A stretch of 64,000 nt of DNA from Owenia fusiformis (GCA_903813345.2 CAIIXF020000679.1:1-64000), one strand, 5' to 3'. Positions 1 through 55,652 are shown, counted from the stretch's first letter. A program made the numbers and translations. The notes: generated by a model from the sequence alone, not told the origin.

Positions 1-224
1 AGAAGAGTAACTGGTCTGTAGTTAGTAACTAGTGCTCTGTCTCCTTTTTTAAATATTGGAACTATTGTACCCTCTTTCCAAATGTCAGGGAAAATGCTCT
101 CTTGAAAAATTTTGTTAATTGAAAGTGAATCTCCTATAGAATGTGCACATAATTTGAGCATTTTATTGAATATCTCCTCAGGACCATGTGCTTTAGTGAC
201 ATCACTATCATTAATAAGATGTAA
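1..224 (-). mobile_element. LINE (non-LTR) reverse transcriptase fragment
   Basis: Reading the minus strand from about 224 down to 1 gives one open frame with classic non-LTR reverse transcriptase motifs: a GPEEI-x-NKMLK-type segment, then WKEGTIVPIFKKGD, then NYRPVTLL running off the window edge. This order is the start of the palm/fingers region of Jockey/CR1-like LINEs. Only this small part is inside the window, so clade, completeness and activity cannot be judged. The fragment is open over about 70 codons, which suggests it is not very old. Confidence 0.85.
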
Positions 225-230
225 AATAAT

Positions 231-515
231 ATATTTTATTGAAAAGTTATATGATACGTTAGTCGCTAAACTACTACAATTCTACAGCTGCATCTACAAA
301 AATACAGAATATAATACAATATGATGTACACTAACATATCTATCTATATAAATTTTTAAATCAACATAATAAAGCCTATACCTTTACAACTTATATATTT
401 TATTATAAAGTTACATGATACATTAGTCACTAAAAAACATACATACTACAATCTACAGCTACATCTACAAAAATACAGATTATCATACGATCTGATACAC
501 ACTAATATAATTTTC
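231..515. repeat. Two-copy direct repeat, period about 164 bp
   Basis: Two diverged copies start near 231 and 395. Each runs from an AT-rich ATATTTTATT stretch through 'atgatac.ttagtc.ctaaa' and 'ctacatctacaaaaatacag'. The pair abuts the LINE fragment and could be downstream flank or part of an older repeat. No coding content is visible. Confidence 0.6.
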
Positions 516-793
516 AGTTACCATCAGTGTTTTGAAAATATCACAATCAATAGAATCAAATTCTGAAATCAATTCTGATTTTGAATATACATGCATTTAA
601 ACTCTCTTAATTTTCATAATTTTTAACAGCTTATGAGGAAGTGTTCTTCATCATTTCAACAATTACAAGTAGTATAATCCCCTCATTCAGAGATTAAGGG
701 ACAGGTTTACAATGTCTCCCAGTCTCAATATGTAACTCCTGTAGTGTCTATATTTTATATTGTGCAAATTGTCACTAGAAGGGTTCTCTTTAA

Positions 794-1281
794 AGGCCCA
801 CTTTGCGAATTTTCAATGTTTTTCGGCAAAATAAAGACTTTTATTTGAATTCTATAGAATGTCCAATGTATTGATAAGAACCCTATCTTTCATTTGACAC
901 CAACAACAGCTCAAACGGACCACATCAAAGCTTACAATAATTGCTCAAAAACTATTTTCAATCTGTCAAGCTTTATCTGTCAAGTTTTTATCAATGTCAT
1001 TGAAAGATGGCAAAGTTGTTTGTATTACATGATACATTCATTTTTATAGCAGTGCCGCCATCTTTTAAATCAAAAGTAATTGAAAACATGCACTTTGTTT
1101 AGCATGTACATGCATGTCTTATTATCTCTAAACTTCAAATGTTTTTTTCTATGTGAGTTATTATATTTTTGGTTTAGTATTAAAGCAAATCAAACTTTGT
1201 GTCATATTTGAGCGAGTGTGTGAGTAATATGATTCAATGATCATTTTTTCTTTTTTCTTCTAAATTAAGTATAATGGGCCT
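794..1281. mobile_element. MITE-like element flanked by TTAA
   Basis: The element starts AGGCCCA and ends TGGGCCT, and is bordered on both sides by TTAA (790-793 and 1282-1285). A TTAA target duplication with short terminal inverted repeats is the signature of piggyBac-type insertion. It is 488 bp long with no coding capacity, so it is a non-autonomous DNA element. It ends about 20 bp past the stop codon of the membrane-protein gene, so it probably forms part of that gene's 3' transcribed region. Confidence 0.65.
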
Positions 1282-1306
1282 TTAAGTTAGCATTTGTATT
1301 AAGAAG

Positions 1307-3181
1307 CTAATTATATGGCTCTACTAATACGTAAATACCTTCTGACCTAAGTAGTGCACAGAGATCTTCGATATTTTCGTCCGCTGGTGTATAACCGGTG
1401 ATTACAACAGCTTCTAACGGAGCAGTTTCCAATCTTTTAACACATGCTTGTGTATAACCGGTGATTACAACAGCTTCTAACGGAGCAGTTTCCAATCTTT
1501 TAACACATGCTTGTAATAATTCCTTAACACCCTTTGATGTAAATTTGATATTGAACCTTGGCCCATAGCATAACCAGTAAAACATATGTTGAAAACCTGA
1601 CTTGCGTTCAAATCGTATGTCTAAGACCTTCAAACTGTAATTTTCTGCAATCAATGAATCTGATATTAGATCACAATTATCCGTTAGAGCATAGTTGTTA
1701 ATGATCTCAACTGACTGTATCTTATTGTGTCTTAGGGATGGGACAATAATGTGACTAATTAACTCAGAGCTATTAATATTCTTAAATCTCACATTTCTCA
1801 TTGACTTGCACAAACTGCTATTTAAAAATATGTTGCCTACCCTATGCATACGTCTGATCAACTCTAATTGATCACCCTCTGTTCTTCCCAAAGTTCCAAC
1901 AAATGCAGCCTTTATACCAAAAGATAACATTCGCATGGCGTCATCCTGTAACAACCCATCGTTTTCTGTACACATCAATATATCTGATATCACTGTGAAT
2001 ATTTTTTCATCATTATTATTACTAGGTACCTGTAAAAGTCTTTTTGCATCAATTGAGCAGAATGGTTCGAAAGAAATGGATGTTTCCGACAACATCAAGA
2101 TACATTGTAATACTGTCAATCCAAAGACCATCAAACAAGTCATGTACCAAGCATACACACATTGGAAACTGTATACCCAAAGTGCACATATTAGCACATG
2201 AACGAATTGTTCAATGTATATTGTTTTGGTACGAATTTCCGCTTTAAAACAAACATTCAAAATGACAAGGAAGCCAATGTTATTCCAACCATAACACGCT
2301 AGTGATATCATTAACAATACAATAGCCCATGCCATATGTATACCCATCCAAAGAACCGTAATTGACCGTTTCACCATTCCCTGCGTAAATATTTCATCTT
2401 CTACAGTTCTACTGTTACATTCCAGTTGTCTGATGTTTCCTACAATTGAACCATGTAGACAAATTATCTGACACATAACAAAACCTAAAACATACGTACA
2501 AAATCCAAATATTCCAAATGAGTACTCAGACATGGCTTTCCAAAATGTCCAATTTAAACTATCCATAAATGCCTTATTGTAGAAAGCATCAGTCTCTGGG
2601 TTTGTGGTCAATGTCGTTAACATATCCATGGTTACATCACATCTTTTTAGCCTTTCAATATTCAAGTTGTCTCTTGTCAAGCTGTCTATGCATTCGATTG
2701 ACTTGCAAATCGTCAAAAGACACTGTTGAATGGCTCTTTCAGTAATTCCACAGTGTATGAGTTTTCCTTTAAAGTTCACTGCATCAAGGATACGTGTACG
2801 GTCTCTCTCTTGATTTGATGTGACAGAAGGATTGAAACAATTCTGATTGTTCACTATGTCCTGTACAGTTGGACATTTCTGCAAGATATCAATTGGGTTG
2901 ATATTGATGTCATACAGGAGTTTTGCGAGCTCATTACCGTGATCATTGGTGAAATTTAACCAGGATGAGAATAGGAGGAAATAAACAGTCAGCATGACGT
3001 GTCCAAACATCCATTCCTCAAAAATGCGCACAGGCCTCATTGGAAAATAGTAGCTAAGACGACAGTACCGCAAAACGCAATCCATAGTCTGAAAGAGTAT
3101 TTGATATGCTTCGATTATTTCAAGCGTGAGGGGCAAAGATAAGAATAAGACTATGCTATTTACATTACAGACAAGACGCAT
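1307..3181 (-). CDS. Unrecognised multipass membrane protein, single exon
   Basis: An uninterrupted frame of 624 residues. The first ATG is at 3181-3179; the codon before it is TTG. The protein has hydrophobic stretches near the N-terminus and around residue 60-80, a long Cys-rich presumably non-cytosolic segment with several N-x-S/T sequons, then a cluster of four or more hydrophobic segments (around 230-390). The last third is soluble and has regularly spaced Leu/Ile/Val reminiscent of leucine-rich (RNI-like) repeats, for example around 'SVEIINNYAL' and 'LKVLDIRF'. I do not recognise the family. An exact 21-residue duplication lies near the C-terminus. No introns are apparent. It is convergent with nothing and lies downstream of NSUN2 on the same strand, about 2.7 kb away. 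Function unknown; a receptor-like or channel-like role would be a guess. Confidence 0.75.
   Translation of the reverse strand: MRLVCNVNSIVLFLSLPLTLEIIEAYQILFQTMDCVLRYCRLSYYFPMRPVRIFEEWMFGHVMLTVYFLLFSSWLNFTNDHGNELAKLLYDININPIDILQKCPTVQDIVNNQNCFNPSVTSNQERDRTRILDAVNFKGKLIHCGITERAIQQCLLTICKSIECIDSLTRDNLNIERLKRCDVTMDMLTTLTTNPETDAFYNKAFMDSLNWTFWKAMSEYSFGIFGFCTYVLGFVMCQIICLHGSIVGNIRQLECNSRTVEDEIFTQGMVKRSITVLWMGIHMAWAIVLLMISLACYGWNNIGFLVILNVCFKAEIRTKTIYIEQFVHVLICALWVYSFQCVYAWYMTCLMVFGLTVLQCILMLSETSISFEPFCSIDAKRLLQVPSNNNDEKIFTVISDILMCTENDGLLQDDAMRMLSFGIKAAFVGTLGRTEGDQLELIRRMHRVGNIFLNSSLCKSMRNVRFKNINSSELISHIIVPSLRHNKIQSVEIINNYALTDNCDLISDSLIAENYSLKVLDIRFERKSGFQHMFYWLCYGPRFNIKFTSKGVKELLQACVKRLETAPLEAVVITGYTQACVKRLETAPLEAVVITGYTPADENIEDLCALLRSEGIYVLVEPYN
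1388..1513 (-). repeat. Exact 63-bp in-frame tandem duplication in the membrane-protein gene
   Basis: Positions 1388-1450 and 1451-1513 are identical. The unit is 63 bp, so it adds exactly 21 residues (QACVKRLETAPLEAVVITGY plus one Thr) without changing frame. Perfect identity points to a very recent event, an allele-specific event or an assembly artefact. Confidence 0.9.
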
Positions 3182-5937
3182 CAAAAAATTACAATATCAA
3201 GTTATGTAGCCATTTGTTAAAACCATGAGTGTCTTTTTACTCATTACTATTTGGGTAACAATCTTGGATAGCAACCAAGATAACCCTAATCCCTTACTCA
3301 AAACCCCAAAAATTGCTTGGCCATCTTTGGTTGCGGTCCCGGAGTTGCGGTGCATCCGTGATGTGTGGGTGCTCTCCCTTAGTACTCTTTTCTACATTTC
3401 ACTTTTTGCTTTAGTGAGTATTAAGAGTGTACACCCACCTTTGACATGTCCAACAAAAATACGAGGGCCAACTGACGGAAAACTGATGAGACCCAAACAT
3501 GTCAAAAAGTTAATCACCTTATCAAAGAAAAAAGAAAACCACAAAACCTCATTTTCAGCAATGATTTTATTTAGCCCAGAATTTCCTTTATCAATACATT
3601 ACATCACAGAATGGTATCAAGCTGTTTACTTACTTATTAATGTGATAATAATTTCATAGCAAAATGACTTGATAATTCCTATGTCTTATTCCGGCTGTTT
3701 AATTTTTAAAGAATTTACTTCCTGGTTAAGAAGATGCAACCAATGAATGCATCGATGTATATACCTGAGACAAGAATGTTCGTAGGTCGACTTGAGTCTT
3801 ATCAACACATTGGGTCTCGCACCACTAAATATATTTATGATAAAGAAGCTCTTTTTTACAGTGTGACTTTTTCACATTAGCACTTGGCATAAAAAGTCAT
3901 ATGTATAAACTAACTACAGTTTCCTCAAACTCCTCTTCTTAACATTTACTAGTAAGTGATTTGCATCAAATTCATCAAAAAGTAGTATATGCTTTTGATA
4001 TATGGCGAAGACATTGATATAGTAGTTCGTTTAATATTTTTGAGAAAGTAGTTGTTTTAAATGGTGATTCATAAGATTTTGCTAAATATTAGAAATGCTA
4101 ATTTGCTCCAGGGTTTCAGCTAGATCCAGACGCTGTTAGAATCAATTTCTAGAAAACCAATGATCCTCCAAATTGCAGCCCGGAATTGCAGAGATGCAGC
4201 AGACCAGGTTATTAGGTGCCAACACAACATGTTGGGACACACTAGCTCTGTACTTCCATAATAAGTATACGTGGAAATAAAAAAAGAACTAAGGCTCGAA
4301 TAAACGGTTCTTCTCATTTAGTGGCGTGTTACCATTATGCTCCAGCTAGTTGCTAAAGAAATATTCATGCGAAACACATTTATTATTCATTAATGCCTCA
4401 GTTACTTTGAATCAAAGTCATGATGATCTTGAAAATAAATTTGATATTGTAACGTATTATTCCAATAGCTAGGATTTGCGATGCACCTTCTTTAAAGTGT
4501 CTGTACTAAAATGCAGTGGCTCTTTCAAATCTGAACTTATATTAAAACTTATAACCTCTTTTTACTCAAATAATTTCATTGGTATATCTACGTAGCATGC
4601 ATAAAGATGGAAATCCGATATGATGATGAAAATGCAATAGCATGCAAAGTTTTACACGATTTCGGAAAATGTTCGTTTTGTTCATTTTGTCACTTTGTAA
4701 GAATGATAAAATCAGATCATGTACACTAGTATATTGTTCACCTATATTCAGCACTGTATTGATGAATGGGCCAATCACATCACATATGAAGGGGCAAAAG
4801 TCTAGGTGATACAAAATGATGTGAAGGAAATATTCACACTTCAAACGTACCTAGATTTTGAAGCATAATGGGGAAAAAGTTACTGCACCAAATAATTCAT
4901 CATGTGACCTTTTCAATCAATTATAGAATGAGTAACAGGGCAAGATATATAATGTACAACATAATTAATTTATAGGCCCCATAAAAGTTTTACCACTTTG
5001 ACTTATATTGTAGTCTTACAAAATGTTATAAAAATGTGATATACGATTTTTCTTTTTTCAAAATGTGTTTTTTTATTTATTATTTATCTCACATTTTAGA
5101 ACTCACACATATCTTTTAACAAGCGATAAGGCATACAAATGCTTAGTATTGATTAATCCTCTGAAAATTGGTTGATAAATGAGCGAGAAATGAACTCTTC
5201 CATGCTTGAAAGTGGTTCAGAGAACTGAATAAAGAAACTACAAAAACTTAACTAATCGAACTGTCTGTGCACATAAAGTTAATTGATTTATCTCACAATC
5301 CATTGATAATCCCCATCAATACTTTTTCAACGAAATTATATCTTGAGATGATCTTTCCACAAAAAGCTAACATAACCTGAAGACCCCGAAAGTGTACCAA
5401 AGTTTACCAAACAAAACAGGTGGGTCTTTTATTCTGAGGACTCTCGTTTATTTGAGCGGATCGTACAATTAATAAAATGGAAGTAGAATATATTTAACAA
5501 AATATGTTTTTTCTTTGAATTTATTTCAGGTTTTTATCAAATGTATGTTTCTTATACAGTGCCTTGTCTAGTCCTTGGTAAGACCTTAGTGTAAAGCAAT
5601 AAAATATTTCATCAATACTTGATGCAAATGTGAACAAGACACTGACAGACAGTATAATAATTATCTTCATTACATCAACATTGTCTTTGACACATGTCCT
5701 TTTTAAAGGAGGTGGATCATTTATGAACTTGTAATTTAAGTTGCAAAACTAATACCATTGGAGGGGGGGACAGATGGACACATTCTCAAATGGGTGAAAA
5801 TGATAAGTTTCCATTTCTGACCATATTGTGTAAACATTAATATCCCTAAAGTCCATTCAATGAGTTTATAATAAGCTTGTTTCAATGTTTCAGGGGAGGT
5901 CAATGGCCATTGTGCATGTCTAATATCTCTAAGTGTA
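3182..5937. other. Intergenic region between the membrane-protein gene and the NSUN2 3' end
   Basis: No convincing gene is visible. A plus-strand open frame at 3225-3659 (144 codons) has no recognisable motif and no exon context. The NSUN2 3' untranslated region must occupy the right side; the nearest minus-strand AATAAA below the stop codon is at 5520-5525, a candidate polyadenylation signal. Confidence 0.5.
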
Positions 5938-49094
<43,157 letters not shown>

Positions 49095-49616
49095 TTTAAA
49101 TAACAAGCGTTCAAAAGTGAAACAAACACACGTGCAAAATAAAAATAAAGCAACTTCCGGTTTGATAGAAGAGAAAGGAGCCTTCCAATGAATCACGAAA
49201 TTCTATCGTTTTATTTCACAGATAAGTGACATTTGATTTCGCATTACCTGTGACTACATGACGTCCTTCAAAGGACTTCATTCATTATTCAATTCAATTG
49301 GAAAGAAGTGAAATATCCTTGGACCAAGGACATGAAGGATGACTACACACAAAACTACACATGATGCACTAACTAGGTCTACACTTCGCTAATCGCTATT
49401 GCATAAGTACACTATATACAAAACTTGTCATTTACACTTATCACATAATACTTTAAGAAGTGTGATATATCCAGAATGTTTTTAGGCAGGTAATGGTTGC
49501 TTTATTGAAACTCCAAACTTATTTTTTTGATGACATAATACACCATAATGCATTTCAAGTCAGGAGTGATTTTTAAAGAGAGTTGAGAGTTTTTAATTTT
49601 GCCGATGACGTTCATG
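49095..49616. other. NSUN2: Presumed NSUN2 promoter and 5' flank
   Basis: The upstream region must hold the promoter. I see no TATA box at a fixed distance; 'ccaatgaatcacg' lies at about 49186. No other gene is visible. Confidence 0.35.
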
Positions 49617-50194
49617 CCCGGGGGGTTCACTATATATAAACCTTGACGGGGATCCTCGGCGCATGTGGGGTACCTTTTTCAACGTTTGGTATGGCAATGG
49701 ACCCATATTTTAGGATTTGGTATGGGAATGCCCGGAAATTTCTGACTTCAGTCTGAGGTATGGCAATGGTCGGACTTTTTTTTTTGGTATGAGAATGGTC
49801 GTTGTAGATACGTTACCTAACATTCGTGGTATGGCATTGGTCCAGTAGTTGCAAATTTGTATGACATTGATCCTATATTTCATTTACTTTGAATTAAGGT
49901 ATGGCATTGGTCCCATATTTGGACATTTGGTATGGCATTGGTCCTACATTTTGACATTTGGTATGGCATTGGTCCCATAATTAGGCATTTGGTATGGCAT
50001 TGGTCCTATATTTGGACATTTGGTATGGCATTGGTCCTATATTTGGACATTTGGTATGGCCTTTGGGTGTTATTTTGGTTGGTATGGGAACATATTGAAA
50101 TTTGACAGATTGGTATGGGAACATATTGATATTTGAGGCTTCAGCCTAGGACCCCCATCAAGTTTTATATACAGTGAACCCCCCCCCCCCCGGG
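49617..50194. mobile_element. 578-bp element with 8-bp target duplication and internal minisatellite
   Basis: CGTTCATG flanks both ends (49609-49616, 50195-50202), an 8-bp duplication as in hAT-type insertion. Termini are CCCGGGGGGTTCACTATATA and its inverse, with a long C run at the right. The interior is a tandem of 'ggtatggcattggtcc' with 'atatttggacattt', about 31-35 bp per unit. Confidence 0.75.
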
Positions 50195-50313
50195 CGTTCA
50201 TGTTTTTTCAAACAAAATTGTATCTTGCTGCTTTTGGCAATTAATCATGAATAGAATTTCATCGTCTTTTTTTCCTAAAAAGTTGGGATATTGATATTTG
50301 GTGTGACTTCTGA

Positions 50314-50656
50314 TCAGCAGCATAATTTGTTTTGGGACCTTCGGGAGATCCTCAGTTTCAGTAATGGGGAGTCTTGGCTAGAGCGGAATCCAGAGGATGA
50401 TATATGATCATCATGGGGTGGGTAAGGTTCTTCGGGTGAAGGAGCCCATCGTTTGAAAATTTCAAAGAAGAGGAGGCTATGTTCAGCGACACCAGTAGAA
50501 GGACCAAATCCCTTAGTTAGCACTTCTGGATCCAGAAATGTAATTACACTTCTATTTCGATGTGTTACTTCAGAGTGTGAAGTAGCCATATGATTAACAT
50601 CAGATGAATGGGCTTGACTTAACACTGCAGTCCCACTGAGGGGGGGGGGGGGGTAG
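50314..50656 (-). CDS. Possible terminal exon of an unrecognised minus-strand gene
   Basis: An open stretch ending in TGA at 50314 encodes about 105 residues, GTAVLSQAHSSDVNHMATSH to RRSQNKLCC. It is preceded by a C-rich tract ending CCCTCAG, a plausible acceptor, with the next base completing a codon. Composition is protein-like (varied, His/Ser/Pro-rich), but I recognise no family, and no upstream exon was found. It could also be part of a repeat. Confidence 0.35.
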
Positions 50657-51384
50657 AGAAAGCCATTCACCTTCCAGTCATCGACTCATCAAGTCCCTTT
50701 CCATCAATGGAATTTTTAAACATTGGAAATTAAAATTGTAGAATTTCCCTAGGTCACGCATGACAAATTCCGTGGAGCACAATTTAAGCATAATTGACAT
50801 TAACTGGAATTTCATTACAAACAAATGGATTGCTGTACTTTGTACTTTGCAATTGCCATATGACAAACATAAGTTACATGATTCTTAACAGATATAGCAC
50901 AAATGAATATCATGTCAGTATGCATGCCTTGCCGCCATTTCAGAACTAATGCCGCCATTATTGAACAAATTTGAAGCACTGATGATGATTTATGTATTTG
51001 CGTTACTCATACTATGAACGCCGATAATATCAATAAATTAAGAGATGTCCATTAAATATTTTTTTGTATGCCAGAATTTTACTGTAGTTTTCAAAATTGA
51101 ATATGTAATCGGGTAATAGTGAAAATTAAAAAACTTATTAAAGTAAAAGTGACCCTTAAACAATTTTGTCTGGGCTATATGTAATAAACTTTCTTCCTCA
51201 AGGAAAATGGATTCTGTTAAAATGTTTCTCGAGTGCACGCATGATTATTGTGTTTTTATATTTTAAATAAGTTCGGAATAATTGCATTTCGTTGAACCCT
51301 GGAGTAATTCCCCACTTCGTGTACATGTATCCGACACTCGGAGAAAGTGTAAGCTACCACTCGTTATTTGTCGTGACTAAATTG

Positions 51385-51660
51385 CATAGGCGTAGCCGGG
51401 GGGGGGGGGGGGGCGTGATGCAATCGCCAATACAAATAGAACCATGGGATAGAAGAAGAAAAGATCTTTAAAATGCTTTTTATTTGAAGTTTCTAACTCA
51501 ATTTTGGATCGAGGAAGTTGCATCAATTCAAAATAATTCTTATTTGTTTGCCTTGTTTATTCCACAATCGCGGGCACAATCGCACCCCCTCCCTGACTGG
51601 AAACCGACATTTTTGGGCGATCGCATCCCCCCTTGACTGAGAGCTGGCTACGCCCCTAGA
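51385..51660. mobile_element. MITE with GGCGTAGCC termini
   Basis: Left end ATAGGCGTAGCCGG followed by a G run; right end GCTGGCTACGCCCCTA. Interior has GATCGCATCCCCCC-type motifs. About 275 bp, no coding content. Confidence 0.65.
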
Positions 51661-52714
51661 ATGCCCTACAAAATCTCCCTGGTCTTGACCATTTCCTAAT
51701 TTTGAGAACTTTTTTTGAGAAACAATAAATTGTCATTTAGGCAACATAGAAGGTGGTGTGAAATAAAAAAAGAAGTTGATTTTGAACTGTGAAGTACAGA
51801 AATGGCTTCAAAATCGCCAAAAAGTCAAGTGACATTCTGCATTTCCTCCAAAAGAGAACCCCCGATAAGGAGAGCTTTTTAGAAGGACATTGCTTTTTTA
51901 TTCTGGAAGTGATCATCATGGAAATTTGACACCTTTTTAGAAATGAGGTGAATTTTGACATCCTGAAATATTATATTTGGATGATTAAAACTTCCGTTTC
52001 TAGAACGTTTTTTGTAAAACGATGAAATTCAATGTTCTATTTTGACCGTTACTTTCGATAAAGTGCAATACGTTTCCTTCAACTGTACATGCGAAATAAA
52101 ATATGTCTAAGAAGGATTGTGATGCAAAGTCTTAGTTTCGTAAAGGAATTGAGGGGCGTGGTACCAGAAGTATGCTTAAAGAATTTTCTAAGAAGTTGTT
52201 CCACTATGGTCGTCATTCTCATTAGAAGAGTCTCGGAATTTTATACAAGTCATAGATAGAGGGCGTTTCACAGATCAAATAAGTTCATCTTTGGATAAAA
52301 CTTGGTCATTTTTGAAAATCATTCAAATGCCCAAAATTAGATGTCTCTCCTGGACAATCAGTAATGTCACAGTAAAAGATTATCCTGTGCTATTTTGGCA
52401 TCCTTGCTGCAAGTGTATTTTACAAGTACTGAATTTAAGCATAAATGAAGTCCTTTGAAGAAGGATGCTATTTTGGTTTCAGGTACATAACAGCTGGATA
52501 TAGAACTGATGTCTTAGAGGAGTGGGACACATATATCTCCCGCTGTATATTCCCCGGAAATGTTTTTTGTTCAGTGTTGAAATAGTAAAGACTGTCCGAA
52601 TATCTTGCTATAGAATGAATGCAGCAGACGTAGAATATTTCATTGCCAAATGTTTATGAATTTTTCGAAAATAATGAAAATGAGAACACTGAAATCTTCA
52701 CTTATGAAACCGAA

Positions 52715-52815
52715 TGCTCGTTTTTGAATATGGGGTATACCCCTAGGGAAATATGATATCCTTTATCATATTTCCCGAGGGATATACCCCATATACAAAA
52801 CCTCCCATGACATAA
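52715..52815. repeat. Palindrome with arms of about 40 bp
   Basis: TATGGGGTATACCCCTAGGG and its near inverse CCCGAGGGATATACCCCATA flank a short AT spacer; imperfect pairing continues outward. A tRNA-like sequence follows directly. Confidence 0.8.
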
Positions 52816-52851
52816 CCCTTATGCATTGTGGTTAAAAAATAAATAATGATA

Positions 52852-52935
52852 GTCAGCGTCGGGATTTGAACACGAACCTTTCAGAAAATTAAAGGGAAGA
52901 CAAATTCCAACGCGCTATCATATGCGCCAAACGAT
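52852..52935 (-). mobile_element. tRNA-like sequence (SINE head or tRNA pseudogene)
   Basis: On the minus strand, a T-arm TCGTG-TTCAAAT-CCCGA with box B GTTCAAATCC, and about 45 bp upstream a box A-like TGGCGCATATGATAGCGCG. The acceptor stem does not pair well, so it is not called a tRNA gene. Confidence 0.55.
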
Positions 52936-53461
52936 CATTGTATTATGATTTATGTCTTTAACTATTCACCTTTGAATTAGGTACACGATTGAAAAGCGTA
53001 TGAAGTCTACATTTTTCAAATCAAAGAATTCGAGCGTTCCTACTTTAACCTCAAGACTGTTGGCATCAGGCTTCTTATCTTAGCAATTCAACCAGTTGTT
53101 AGAGTAGATAGTCCAGGGTGTAAAGCAAAACTAGAGCGTTCTCAAATCTAGTAGAAACATATAGTTATTCAATACATACAAACATCGATTGGAAGTTGTA
53201 TCTTTCTTCTTTGAAAAAGTATATTTCAAGATAAATTAATTATTTATTTTGATATATTTATTTGCCAAAAATTAACGTTGGCACATGTTTTATTATCCAA
53301 TGCGTCGACATGCATTGTATAAAATATGAATGAAATAAAAAAAATCATAAATAATTTCTTGAAAACAACGTTACATACAAATAATCATAATCATGATTTT
53401 CGGGTCTGGTACAATTTGGTTAAAAAGCGTTTCAAATAATATAAAATAGTCTTGCCCCATT

Positions 53462-53985
53462 ATCACTCGGGATCAGCTCGATTACGCTGATGACCGTTTC
53501 GGTAACATAATGTCGGAACCTCGAAGGAACGATTTTTCTTTTTTCCTTATTCCACGCGTTGTTGGCAAAATTCCCATGATATTTTTATAAAAAACGTGCG
53601 TCAGTATCATATGTTTAAAAAATGTACATGTTTGCGAACAGATAGTTAGTTCAGAGGACAACAGAACCATGATTCAATACCTCATTTAAGTTACTTAAAC
53701 GGGATGGGTTAGATATGCAGATCCGTTTACGTAACTTAAGTGGTGTTTTAAATCGACGATTCTGTAGTCTTCTGAACTAATTGTTCGCAAAGGTGTACAT
53801 TTTCTTAAAGACACACATTTTTTATAAAAATATCATGGGAATTTTGCCTACAACGCCTGGAAAAGGAAAAAAAGAAAACTCGACCTTCGAGCCTGCGATA
53901 TTTTGTTGCAAGCGTAATCGAGCGGATCACCAGTTATATGAAAAAATCTCATCCCGAGCATTAATGTCAAGTCATCAGTTAGATT
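53462..53985. mobile_element. Foldback element with arms of about 220 bp and a nested central hairpin
   Basis: 53462-53680 is the reverse complement of 53762-53985 with moderate divergence (shared 'atatcatgggaattttgcc' type blocks). The centre holds TTAAGTTACTTAAACGGG and its inverse, a hairpin within the hairpin. Confidence 0.8.
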
Positions 53986-55241
53986 AATAGAAATATAAAG
54001 TTGAGAACATTAAACGCATCGTTGAGAAATCAAACATATATACTTCAATAATAATTGACGATTTATAAATAACATTGCAAACAAATGTAGATTATAACTT
54101 ACATGATGTATAAAGTCATACAACGATTTCCATAAAACAAAAGAATAGATAAAATAACCTATACTTTGGCTTGAGGCGCGTATGATGCTTATCATACATA
54201 TTGTAGAAAGTGGTATTCGAAGCCATCCCTGGGGGGGGGGGGTATCTCACATATGTACACGTGGTTCTGATAAGACAGACGAATGAGCCAAGTAGCCTCC
54301 TTGATAGAAAAGGGTTGATGAAGCAACGGACTCCCAACCAATCGACCATACTTGGACTAATAGCGAAAAGCTTGACTCCAAGAGAAACATTTTGGTTGTG
54401 GAACATTTAAATCTAAAATATCTCAAGTGCTCCACTGTTGAATGCATGTTAGCATACATGTATATATAAGAAAAAACTATGAGCTTTGTTTAGAACACTA
54501 GGAGCAGACGCTCATATTGTATTAACATTTTTGAATCTTAGATAGCTTTCGCGAATTCAACTACCAGCCGCTGTCGGATCAACCTCCTATTGTATGACTC
54601 ATTTGACATATTCAAATGAGTCGAAATAGTTTGTTACGCCGTCATCTGATAGGTAGCATTTTACTGTGACATGCTAGTGCTAGGTAAAATATGGATTCAA
54701 AGTGATTCACAATTCTCCTTTAAATATTTGGAAAGAGGGTTAGCATATGATAACTTGATCAGAGAAGTTAAAAAAGAATATTCATTTTACATATAAAGTC
54801 AGAAAAGCCATTTTTCGGTATGTTAGAATTCACGTTTTAAGTTAACCTGTTCATAATGGTGCAGAATTATGGTCCACCAAGTAATGGTTGTAACATACGT
54901 CGTATTTATTTGTCAGATGCAGTGTAAAGGTAACATATATGTAATTAGGTCTCTATCAAAACCAAGAGAGGGAGGACCCTTAGGGTTATTATAGTACACG
55001 ATCCTGTACAAGTTCCCTTTAAATACGTGAACTTGATAATAAGGCAGCTTTATGGTAATACTCTTTATCGTATGATCTGTAGAATGAAGCCTTCTGATTG
55101 GTCAGTTTTTGTGCTGTACCAATCTGTATTGTTACTGAGATTGTCAGCATTGATCATCTCCGTCGCAATACAGAAAACATTGGTACGGAGGGGACATTCT
55201 CAGATGCAATACAGATGATCACACGATAAAAACGTTATAGA

Positions 55242-55363
55242 ATGATTTGAAGTGCAATACAGGATATATTCTGTCTCGATATTCTGTATTGGCACTCGAC
55301 TTCGTCTCGTTCCAATACGGAATTTCTCGAGCAGAATATATCCTGTATTGCACTTCAAATCAT
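55242..55363. repeat. Palindrome with perfect 32-bp arms
   Basis: Arms 55242-55273 and 55332-55363 are exact reverse complements (outer part ATGATTTGAAGTGCAATACA). The 58-bp interior is itself partly self-complementary around CCAATAC. Confidence 0.88.
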
Positions 55364-55652
55364 ATGATAACTTATAGTATTTGTACGTATTACTAAAAGT
55401 TAACACAGTTACAGGTACTTGTAAAGTAGGCTCTCTGATATTAAATAATTTATTGATGATATTTCAGGTTTCATCGACGAACATAACTATTTTACAACAT
55501 ACGCATTCCCATTTAATGGTACCAACTACATGATGCTATGTTATTTATGAGTCATGGGATGCACAATGTGAAATGCAAATTCAGAATTGCATAAATATGT
55601 TTCAAAAAGTACAGGGTATTCTGAAGCGTATCGCATCTTTATGTACTGCAAT

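Noticed and set aside
3225-3659. 144-codon open frame on the plus strand
   Set aside because: No motif, no splice context and low-quality composition; starts beside the 5' end of the membrane-protein gene. Treated as chance.
53482-53987. Two similar open frames on opposite strands
   Set aside because: They are the two arms of one foldback element.
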